Shown in pieces: positions 24,301-36,300 of a DNA stretch of 64,000 nucleotides. The stretch spans positions 80,821 through 144,820 of the forward strand of contig NMRB01000731.1 in NCBI GenBank assembly GCA_002633025.1. The letters are read 5' to 3'. The notes below the pieces were generated by a model. That model saw nothing but the letters and a program-made list of their open reading frames with translations, made no database searches and was not told the origin of the DNA. Both the position numbers and the translations under genes were made by a program. The stretch is from Notospermus geniculatus. Taxonomy: Eukaryota; Nemertea; Pilidiophora; Heteronemertea; Lineidae. Every line of letters starts with the position of its first letter. Position 1 is the first letter of the stretch.

Positions 24301-27300
24301 ATTTTAACACACTTTCTGCATGAAAAGATCTTTTAAGTTCAAACCTGTCGGTAAATACGACAGTTTATAATATAGTTGAAAAGTTGGTTGGTTTCGATTC
24401 ATTTTATGTTGAAAACGTAGCGTTCTCAATACATTTATAAATACATTTTCAATGAAACTTAAGTAGGCTGACCAATAGATAAAGTCATTGGTAAAGAAAG
24501 TAGCAAAAAGATAGAGGTTTCTAAAACACTGGTAGAAATTCACGATAGAAGGATCGGCCTACCTTCTAAAACACTTCAAGATAGAGAAATAAGGAGATTA
24601 AGTGGGCTAGATCCAGGGGAGGTGGACACATGCTTTCTTAAGCCTAAAGGCCCGTCTACACGATCATACATTTGTTCAAAACATCATCATACAGTTGTAT
24701 GATCATGTTTGAACATCATCATACGTGTTGGATGCTATTCAAGTTTTCTTGGGAAAATGGTCCACACGATCATACATTTGTCCATGAACATCATCATACA
24801 AAATGTATGATGATGTTTTGAACAAATGTATGATGGTGTAGACGGGCCTTTAAGCCTTTAAGCTTGCGGAGCAAAAAGTCATTCGAGACCGTTTGCTCAG
24901 CAGATAGCTCCAGTGTGCGGCAGGCTTTAGGGAGGAAATACAGGTACCAAATTTTCGGTATCAATGGTTTTTACACACTACCACAAACATATTGAAGGAC
25001 TTCACAGGACAGTCTGGTATGTTTAAAACCTTAGAAATCTGGCCTCGAACGGTGTTTGTTACTAAAGTAACAAACCTAAACGTCACCGACTGGATCCACC
25101 CTTATTACACAGACAACATGGACAAAAGTCAAAGACAGGCTTCACCTTAAGTTACTGACGTCAGCTTACATATTTCAGTGTAGCACACAGTTTTTGTGCT
25201 ACACCTTAGAGACTTGTAACGCAGCACAGGTTAAACTGTCAGAATGTAGCCTTCGACGCAATTCTACAGTCGTCCATGAACCTTCGAGCGTCCCTCAGCA
25301 TCATTCAAATTTTCAATGTTCAAGCTTGCACCCTGACTTCAATCGGCAAGCTTGAAATAGGACTCCAATCTTCAAGCTTGAACCGTGACTTCAATCGGCA
25401 AGTTTGAAATAGGACTCCAATCTTCAAGCTTGAACCCTGACTTCAATCGGCAAGCTTGATATATAACATAGGACTTCACTCTTCAAGCTTGCACCGTGAC
25501 TTCAATCGGCAAGTTTAAAATAAGACTTCACTCTTCAAGCTTGAACTCTGACTTCAATCGGCAAGCTTGAAATAGGACTTCAATCTTCAAGCTTGAACTC
25601 TGACTTCAATTGGCAAGCTTGAAATAGGACTCCAATCTTCAAGCTTGAACCGTGACTTCAATCGGCAAGCTTAAAATAGTACTTCAATCTTCAAGCTTGA
25701 AGACTGAATTCCGAATTCAAGCTTATTGAAGATTCCAAGCCTGGACGCTGCTGGCAGAACCCAGGGCAATGTACAGCATGGGCAGAGCAACATAAGGTGA
25801 AGCAAAATACAGGGTGATGCAGAAAGTGTGTGTTGAATACATTGAAAATTTCAGAAACATTTAATACCTCAATATCGCCCCCTCCAGGCGTATGACGAAC
25901 ATTTTTTAAAGACTGCACTTTGGCCTGTGCGTCCCAATCTAACTTTTCATCCACAATCTGAAGAGAAATTGACCAATTTGTGAGAGTTTGGAATTCTTTG
26001 CAGTCTCGTAGAAGATGAATGTCATTTCTTCTTTATTTGTCAGTCAAAAAAGTGAAACAATTGACTGAGACAAATTCAAATATCTGAATGTTGTCTCTTT
26101 TTCTTTTTGGCCATTTGTGTAAATTTTTTGATTTGACGGTTCGGTTAAAATACCAGACTTGTCCTATGAAGTCAGTCAATAAATAAATATGATAAATATT
26201 TTTATGTTATATACGTGCTGTAAGCTCGGGTAACGAATTGAAAACAAAAGAAAACATCGTGTGCCTTGCATAGAGACAATTCACAACATAGAATACAATA
26301 CTGACAAACTAAACAAAATTATTTGCCAGAAATTTTTAATGAAATTCAACCGAAAGTCACAAAAGTTTAAGTAGAGTAGCTGTAATTTTGAACTACGGTG
26401 GGTACTATCAGATGCATTTAGTGTGGACGGGTAGTTTTGATGGCCAGATAAGAACTAGGACTATTTTATGTTGTGGGAGTGATATGCGGGGGGGGGGGGG
26501 TCCCTAGGTTCATCTCTCATATAAGCCTAATCTAAAATCTATTCATCAGCAACCTAATCTCACTCTGCAAGGAGGGCACAGCCAGAATGGTTTGAAGCTA
26601 TTTACAGCGGCAAACAGGCAAACCTCTGCCCAGTAGGGGGCGACAGAATCATGTACCTCTATTTCCGATGAATTTGGCACATGTCGTATATTGTTTAAGG
26701 AACCAATTTTAGCATCAGTCGCCCAGTTGAGTTTCTCGTCAATAATCTGAAATCATTGGAAGGTGTAGAACAAGGGAATGTGCTGAAGGAGTCGATCCGT
26801 GTTTTTGTTCAAATCCAAGTGTAACTCTCATGAACGTATATGATTTCAAATGCGCGCGCATTGCCAAGTATTCGAACATGCCAACCGTCAAAGTTCTCTC
26901 AGCATGCATACCCTCACTCCATGCCATCTACATGCACAAATTCATTAGGCCAGTGCCCCTTTGACTGGTTACGTTCATCTAAGGGCACCAGTGGTTAGTA
27001 GGCTGTTTCCCTTCACCCCTTGATTTTGGTATGTTAGATGAAAACAACATCCCAGTGGTTAAGACACAGCATCTTGGCTGCATTCGCAAGTATTAGTATT
27101 CTTCCCTCCAAAGGTACAAGGCAGAACCTCCACTTGTAACCAATGGGGAACTGTCGATTGACGTAATAGCCGTATCGTGTACTACAAAGAGCACTGCAGT
27201 GCAACGTACAGTCATTCCTTTCATCGACTGTCCTCCCACTGACATGAATGATTAAACATGATTGATTACCTCCCCTTGGAAGGTAGTCCATTGAACTATG

Positions 27301-30300
27301 GAAACGGAATCCAAGGGCCAAATCCGACACTGCAGGCCCTCTAATAGAGAACTTGCCAACTACCGCCACTTGGAGGCGCTGTGAGCGGTTGTACCTCTTT
27401 CCTCGAGACTTCGTCCCAGATGCACTGCGTCACGGACGCCGTGACGTGACGACCGCTCGCAGCGCCGCCCTGTCGGAATAAAAAGTCAAACAGGTTCCTT
27501 ATTGACCAGCTGGGATGTTCTTTTCCTTGAGTGTACACGGCGTTAGTTAGTCTGCACAGAACAGTAAGATATACCTCAATATCTCCCCCACCCGGCACGT
27601 GTTTGACGTTCTTGAGGGATCCGATTCTAGCCTCTGCCCGCCAGTCGGTCTTCTCATCAATAATCTAACGACAACAACAACAAGACAAAACAAGATGCTA
27701 TTAGTGAGGAGAAATGAAAGTGAATCAGTTATCTAATGACAGGGTGTCCCAAAAATAATACCTAAAATTAATCTCAATTATTTAACCATATGCCTAGCTG
27801 TATGTTAAATTAACGAAATCAGACATGTGAGAGCAAACTGCGCCCTGATTATTGGTGATGGCTGGGTAACTGTTTTGGGCGATAAAGTTTTATAAATCTA
27901 GGAAGTCTACAAACAAAATGAAAGATGGTGCAGGCCAACGGTTCAGGAGAAGCGAAGCTGTTTCATGCTGTGAAGGATGCATTTTGTACGAAGTAAAGCA
28001 CATTCGTGTTTGGGCTGCTACACTGACTTTCATGGCCTACATGTAGTTTCAATTTAGTTATAGTTAGAACTATTCTAGTGAAAATCAGATGGTGCGTGGT
28101 ACAGTACCCGGGGTCATAAAGAAGCCATGTGACAGAAACATGTCACAGATGATTTTTAGAAGCAATTCTTTTAAAGAGGATGCTAGGTTTAGCCTCAAAG
28201 GGGCCATGTTCATTTGCTTCTGTATTCAGCGCACCTCTCAAGTCGCCTATTCACGGGAGAGTTTTCTGGCGCAAGTTGGCTCTCTATGGGCAACTCACCT
28301 ATAGAGAACTATGGGCAGACATTTGTGTCATTGCTCTCAGCGTTACCCAGGAGGACACAAACAATGGTGAATTGCCCATTCTGAGCCAACTTCTGCGAAG
28401 AATCCTACCGTGGATAGGCGCCTCTAGCCTGGACAAAGGAGGTATTGGAAGGAGGAATTCTATACTGGACATGTATGCATCAGCTGCATGAGACACTCAT
28501 CTTGTCCAAACAAGGCTATCGACTCCGTCTTTAGCCTTGTCCGAATCATGTCATCTTTTCCGTTAATGCATGAATTAGTAATGAACCTGACCCCCGTCTT
28601 GACCCCGCCTCCGAGCCAATCAGAACTCGTGAAACAAATCACCGTTGGACACTTTCTTTGCTCTTCACGCTCGCATTTGTAACACGGATTTTGATTGGCG
28701 CGTCGATTTTCCTTCGCACCCCGATGATTGGTTGAGGCTCTCACCCCTCAGAAGCGGGAAATGTGGTGGATTCGAACCAGGCTAGATGGCCGTCAGGCGA
28801 GATAGACTGGTGATAACCAGATGGAGACACTAGGGTACTGTAACTCACACTCCGACACTCTTGACTGTAGCACACTATCTGTTGTTTGTAGTACGGGTTA
28901 TATTCTGTAAGCATGGTAGCAGAACGCCTATTAGCTGTCGAGCGTACGGGGTATAAGCCATTCATTATCATTTCAAGTCAAATGGAATTTTTAGCACGGG
29001 TTAGCAAGCAAGTCATCATTCATTCATGTCGAAGATAAGTACCTCTATATCACCCCCACCNATTCACAAAAGTTAGCAAATGCTTTTGCTTACGATTTGC
29101 ACAGCAATATCCAATGTAAATGTACTGCAAAACGTGAAGTAAAAGCATTTGCTACCTTTTATGAATACCATCCAAGGTCTTGACTACGCATATTTTGATT
29201 CATTCTATGAATCAAATGATTTTGATTCTCATGAAGATGATGGAACTTAAATATCCTCAGGCAGTAGGACATGTTGAGAATCAAATGGACCAAATTGGTC
29301 ATTTCGAACTAAATCTTTCATATCAAGTGTGCCAGTACCCAGATTTAATTTATTGTAAAGCATGTCCCTTCTAACTACTTGGCTAAGGAATGCATCCCAG
29401 ATAACTCGCCAAACGTCGTTGCCTCTTTCATGTGTGACTTTGAATCAGGGTAAGGTTTATGTTCAAAATCGTTTGGAAAGCTCAGCAGTTACATGTAAGT
29501 AATAAAAGACAGTGCAGTTGATGCGAAGGATACATAGATCCTGTACACACAACTGCTGCACACAAGTCTGGTGAAGGTGTACATCGTTATGTCAGGCCTC
29601 CTTCCGGAGGTGGATATGTGGCTACACTTCGACAAAACACATCCATAAAACAATGCTACGGACATTGCATTACGTCCTCAAAATGCACCCTACATTACAC
29701 CCACATAGTGCATTACACCCACAGTAGGTTACATCCCCATAGTACATTACACCCCATAGTACGTTACACCCTACAGTACATTACACCCCATAGTACATTA
29801 CACCCCATAATCCGTCTTAAAGGGGTAAGACAAAAGGGTTTTATCCTGGCAGAAGTGAGCTGAAAGTGACACCAGTTTGTCATAATAGCCAGTACCTCGA
29901 TGTCGCCACCTTTTGGCGTATATGATTTGTTGATTGATTGCGTCTTTGCCCGTTTTTCCCATTCCAACTTTTCATCTACGATCTGAGTGGAAGGAAGACT
30001 CGATGAGGGACATGTATACATGTGTATTCATGGGGGGNAGAAATACTTGACATCAACAATGGTTATAAACCCCCCTAGTAAGTCTAAGTATAACCTGGCA
30101 TTATAAAGTACTTAAAATATCCCCACATTGACAGTTCCATACAGTGTTGAAAATATAGGAGTGAAATTGACAAGCACGTGTACCTGGATGTCGCCACCTT
30201 TCGGCGTGTAGGATTTATTCAATGATTGTGTCTTCGCTTTCTTCTCCCATTCGATTTTCTCATCAATGATCTAAGTGGAATGAAAATTTGATGAGGCCAG

Positions 30301-33300
30301 AAATAAATCAAGGAAAGTCTTAATCTAATGGAACATATCTTCAGAGAAATTAGATTGGTTCTCCAAATTCCAAGACATGTTTTTCCTTACACACACAGTA
30401 CACCAATAGGCCATTCGTTTACTTCTATGAGCTAGCTCGGAACAGACGCTACACCGTTCGTTTACACCGGAACTGCGTCATCGGGGCTTCCTCGGACCAG
30501 GCGCGACTAGCCCTACCCGCCGAGGTGGGCTTCTCGTGCAACCTTCCCAGGATGCATTGTTTCAAAATGGCGGCAACGTTAGGGAAAGTTACTCGCCACT
30601 TCCTCGTCTGTGGCCGCCATGATGGCTTCCCCGAGGAAGGCACGAGACCGTTCGATTACTGGCTGTTGTGCGCACGCTCAGCTTGTTCCTTCCGGGGCTA
30701 GCTCGTGGAAGTAAACGAATGGCCTACAAGAATATCGAACCGGAAGTGCCATTGCTTTCAATAACTACAGACCAAAAGTCTCCACGAGCGAGCCTAGCGG
30801 CAGATCAGAGGTTCCTACGGGAATTGATATACCTTGATATCGCCTCCTTTTGGTTTATGTTTTACGTTCTGCAGGGATCCGACCTTCGACTTCGCTTCCC
30901 AGTCCACTTTCTCATTTACTATCACCACGGCGCCACCTTTCGGCGTGTGCTTCACATTATCCAACGATTTAATCCTAGACCTCCCATCCCATGATATTTT
31001 TTCATCTACTATCTAGAGCCGGAAAATATGGGATGAAAAATAATTATTACTGGGATGTAGCCAAATACAGTGGTTCAGAGAAATACTGTAGTTAGGGGTA
31101 AAGCTGGCAGTGCACCAGGCGAGGTGAGAGCGATCGCAAGCGATCTGATTGCCAGCGATTTTCTCGCCAGCCACTGCAGACTGGGCGATATCGGTTTTTT
31201 TGATGTTTGATGTTGGGCGATCATCGCTGGCGACTCAGATTCCAAGGATCGCTGTCCAGTGCACACCTGGCCATCAACAGCCGAATTTACTCGGTGGCGA
31301 TCAGATCGCTTGCGATATCGCCTGGTGTGCTGCCCGCTTAACTTGCAAAAAACAGCCTTCCCATATTAGCAATTTTCAGAATACGAGACGTCAGGTTTAA
31401 AACAATAGGGAGGTACAGATAACGTTCCGAGTCTCGATTCCTACTCCAGAGGATTCCTTTATTGGGAACTACGTCATCAAATACAACGCGGTTTTCCAAA
31501 GCAATGGTGTTGTCTCATTCAGGAGAACGAACAGAACCCGCCTGGGTGGTAAATTTATCTCCGACTTGAAAAACCCGAATTTTAGCACCTCGGAGTCGGA
31601 GCGGGAGTGGGACCAGATCTGAACCTCTCTATTTTCGGAATTTAACGCTACCTCTACATCTCCTCCTTTCGGTACATGCTTCACATTCGCTAACGACCGT
31701 ATTTTCGATTTCCCGTCCCACGCTACTTTCGCATTAGTTATCTGTACATCACCGCCACTCGGGCGATATTTTGAGTTAAATGAGCCGATTTTTGATTTCG
31801 CTTGCCAATCACATTTTTCACTAAATATCACAACATCATCCTGTGTAAAAGAAGAGTTTATCAAAATACATTATTTTCCCAGGACTGCCAAACCGTGCAA
31901 CTGCTGGATTGAAATATTGTGCAATCGAGGTGCAAAAGTCTGGGTCAGAATATTCCAAATTGGAGAGCAAATATAGGGCCGTATTCTAAAAGCTTCCTTA
32001 AGTGTAAGGTCGACCTTAATCTATTGTGTTCTACCCTGCAAACAATAGCTAAAGGTCGACCTTACACTTAAGGAAGCTTCTAGAATACGGCCCATAATGT
32101 CAGATCACCTGATATTCATGAAGCCTTCGCAACTGCGCATGCACGCAACTCTATTATAAGGCAGTCAGTGAACAATGGGCATGTACAGCCAAACAATAGA
32201 CTTGCGTGCACGCAAAATTGCGAAGGCTTCGTGAATATGGCCCCAGGCCCCTACTTAAGTCTAAGTGTGATACTTATCTTTTGTGTTGAAGAAAGGATAA
32301 GTGTCATACTTAAACTTAAGTAGTTTTATGAATACGGGGCCAGGTGTATATTTCACTCAAACAACAGAAGAAGGGTAGGCAGCCCTGTTTTTCTTCAATG
32401 CCAATTAAATTTGCTGAAATAAATGCAGAAATGTGGAACGTAGAATTAATGCGACATGGGCACTAAAGGCAGGCACAGTCAGGAGTCTATGAGGACATAC
32501 ATTTTGCCAGCAGCACATCGAGGGCCGCCAAAACGCTGTCGTGGAAACTGGTTTTTAACTTGCATGTAAGTTCTCAGTGTGCTGCTGGCAATGATGCGAG
32601 ATTACGTGGGATAGTGAAATCATTCGCATACGATGTGGCATCTCATTAAGGCTTATGGGTCCTCAATTGACACTGGGGAGGTTTAGAAGTCAAACGATAA
32701 ACGTAAACTTATACGACAACGTTATTTTTCATACATGTACTACACTTTAAGCAAATTTTATACTGCATTTTCGGTACAAAAATAATGTTGTCGTGAACGT
32801 TAACGTTCATCGGTTGATTTCTAAACCTCCCTATTATTATCTACTAACAGCAACACAACAAGAAGAATCGAAAAAATTGATGTCGTCATGATTCCAACAG
32901 TAGAAAAATTTAATCAAACAAGAATCATAAAAGTTGCTAAATTATGCTGATTTTTCAAAACAGTCACGGTGGATCCAGTAATGAAAATAACAGGCAAGGA
33001 AAGTGGGGTTGGTTATGCCATGATATATGGCGACAAAAGGCAATTCTTGCCAACTGCAAACTTGTTGGGATCCAACTTGATCTGCATATTAAGTGACATG
33101 CACTCATCTACACACTAAAATTACAAGCCGTTTCAATATGCTGTTGTGACAACACACCACGCCAGACTGAAGCCAAGATATGCAACTTTATCTTACTGCA
33201 GAACCGAATTTATGACATAAAAGGATAGAAAATTGACCGAATGCTCAAAATTACAGATAAAAGCATAGAAAAGGGACAAACACCTCACCTTTTTTTCACC

Positions 33301-36300
33301 ACCACCAGGTTTGTGGGTCGTGTTGTTTAACGAACCAACTTTTGACTCCGCTTTCCACGTCAGTTTTTCTTCCTTGATCTGAAGAAAAAGGTGAAAAAAG
33401 AGAAAGAATAAAACCTTTTACCAGAAGAAAGAGAAAATAGGTAAAAAGGAGGTTGTGGGTTTGGCCAGGTGTAACATCTATCAGTGTTCCTGTGTGAATG
33501 TTTCCCTCATTGTTCTGCCCTATTGAACAGTCATGGTCATCTCTCTGGCTGTCTATTGTCGTTACGTTCCCATTACAGAGGGAAACAGTACAAAATAAGG
33601 AACATTGGCAGATGTTACACCGAGTAAACCACCTACAGCATCAGCTGCAAGTTTCATGTACACAGTGGGTGATTTCAAAGTTGGTTTTAAGACAGGTTTT
33701 ACACTGCTTTAAAGCATTGTAAAACCGGTGTTAAAACCAACTTTGAAATCACCCGGTGGGGCAACTAAAATCACCCTCCAACAGCAGGGATTTTATCGCT
33801 CCTCTTCATCCACTCACATACACTTTGTGTGCGAGTGTATGAAGAGGAGCGAGACCAAAGCCTGCTATGGGAGGATGACCTCAAGAAGATTGAAATAAAA
33901 TCAGAGGAAATGAATGCATAAAAAAAGAACCGATACAAGAGACATGAAGGAGTGGAATCAAAACAGAGGCCCTCATTCAAGTTACCAATAAACTCGGAAT
34001 TAAAAGAGTAAAAGGGTCCATGAGTAACATTACGACGATACGAAGGGGGAAATTCACAACACGATTCGATCTGAAATGGTCAAAACGGTACTAACAACAC
34101 ACAGACTGCTCTGAAATAAAAGGAATTTAGAATCACGTGTACCAGATTTGGGATTTTTCCTGCAAGCAGGTTTTTCGACTATTTTCGTACACGCAGAAAG
34201 GCAACTGCCCTTCCCCGACCATCAAAACACGGGCGAAAATTTCATTCCTTGTGAGAGCGGTATAAATCCACGCGAAAAGCTCTGTAAGAAACTCAGGCCT
34301 AAATCACTGGTACAGTTCGCTTGAAGTAATTTACATCCGCAGGATTTTAGCCTCGTGGAACTTGCTTTCAGCTGAGCTTAGTAAAAGAAACATTGCGCCA
34401 CCAATCTCTATATTGAATGGAAGTGCAAATTCTGAACGCCGAGTTACATAATGCCAAGAATATATATATATTCTTGATAATGCTGACGTCAGCAATTTTA
34501 AGTTGGTGCCTAATTCCTGAGAAACATGCCAAAAATTCGTCTGTTTCAACAGAATCACGACACTTTCCACTGCACATCCTTTCCTGCAGATGTTTAGAAT
34601 TTGCATCAACATTCGAATGAAGTCAAACGCTTTAACAAAGTCTAAGAACTATCAGGGCCACATGCACCAACGAAGATTACCTTGAAATCAGGTTTAGCCA
34701 CAACTTTTCCATTGTCACATCACGCTCTGGCAAACCTGAACAATGGAAAAGTTGTGGCTCAACCTGAGTTCAAGATAATCTTCGTTTGGCGCATACGGCC
34801 CTCAGAGTTCAAAACTCGCTGAAAGCATGTTCCCAAACTAAAATCCAATGCACGGATCAACAACCAATCTCCCCTGGCAGGGCTTTGGTCTCGCTCCTCT
34901 TCACACACTGGCCGGTATCTAGAAACCTCCTTAATCCCAAGGTCCACTTTAAAGCTGACAGGTCAGATATACTCTCCGACTTGTATGCAAAAAATTTTAC
35001 GCTCAACTTCGGCAGACCACGAGGCTGCCGAAGTCGAGCGTTCGGTAATGTTCGTAATGTACACTAAGCTTCCTACCTTGAAACACCCATTACGCCCTGC
35101 GCATACCAACTACGTCATCATTCACTCGCCTGATAACCGGAAGTGAAGGATCGAGGGCTCTCTGATGATCCAACACTCGAAAGTTCAAAATGGATGAAGG
35201 AAAATTTCCCGGGAAGTTGAGGTAATCACCGCCTGAGTAATAATAGCATATCGCATCGAATCCAAACACATTGAATAAACAAAACATCCGATTAGTTATC
35301 AATGATCGCGGATGCTATACAAAAATAAGTAGTCACCACAAAGATTGGTGTATCAAGAGACGTCTGTTTGTGCAAGTCGCCATGGCCCTGCACACGCAAT
35401 GCCACATACACCTGGGCCTGGCAGTGTGTTACCTAACATGGGGAACGTAAGGAGTTCGGTTGCCCAAAAGCCTACAACAGCTATTATTCAGGCCTATTGT
35501 CTAGTCCATTTTCAATGAATGAATGGCTTGGCAGTGTGGTTTACAGGCCTATCTCCTTTGAATAACAGAACTCCTAAATTCCCCTTTCGGTTCTCCATAG
35601 TGTCACGCGATTACAACTTTGGGCGAGGCCAATCAGTACATAGGCCTGTGCATGAATTCATGGCGAACACATCCAGTGTAGAGGCGTTGGAGCGGGCGTG
35701 GTTGGACCCGCTAATATCAAGACCGGAGCTGATATCTATTTTGAGGACAAATCGCGTATTTGCATGTGTTCTCGAATTGCCATATTACGTACTACCAGTG
35801 ACAGACGGAAGTAGTTTTCGTTTGGACTTCCTGCATTTTTGAGGCAGATTGCATGCGATTTTTTGGATACGTAGATCTACACTGTATATTTGGAGCTTAC
35901 CTCTCTCCATGCCCTCGATCCTTCACTTCCGGTTATCAGGCGAGTGAATGATGACGTAGTTGGTATGCGCAGGGTGCAGTGGGTGTTTCAAGGTAGGAAG
36001 CTTAGTGTACATTACGAACATTACCGAACGCTCGACTTCGGCAGCCTCGTGCTCTGCCGAAGTTGAGCGTAAAAATTTTGGCATACAAGTCGGAGAGTGT
36101 ATCTGACCTGTCAGCTTTAAGCTTTTGTATTCTGCCCTGCAAACTATTCCTAAAGGTAGACCTTAGAGTTAAGGAAGCTTCTAGAATAAGGCCCAAAGTT
36201 TTGTGACTGGATAGGAGGAGCGAAGTAAACCCCTGCTGTGGAAGAGTGGCTATGTACTATGTTCGATGTGCAGTAAAAATCTCGGAGATGTGCAAACTGC

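Noticed and set aside
35519-35842. 107-codon plus-strand frame inside the TTAA-flanked element
   Set aside because: No DDE/DDD motif or zinc ribbon visible, so not called a transposase.
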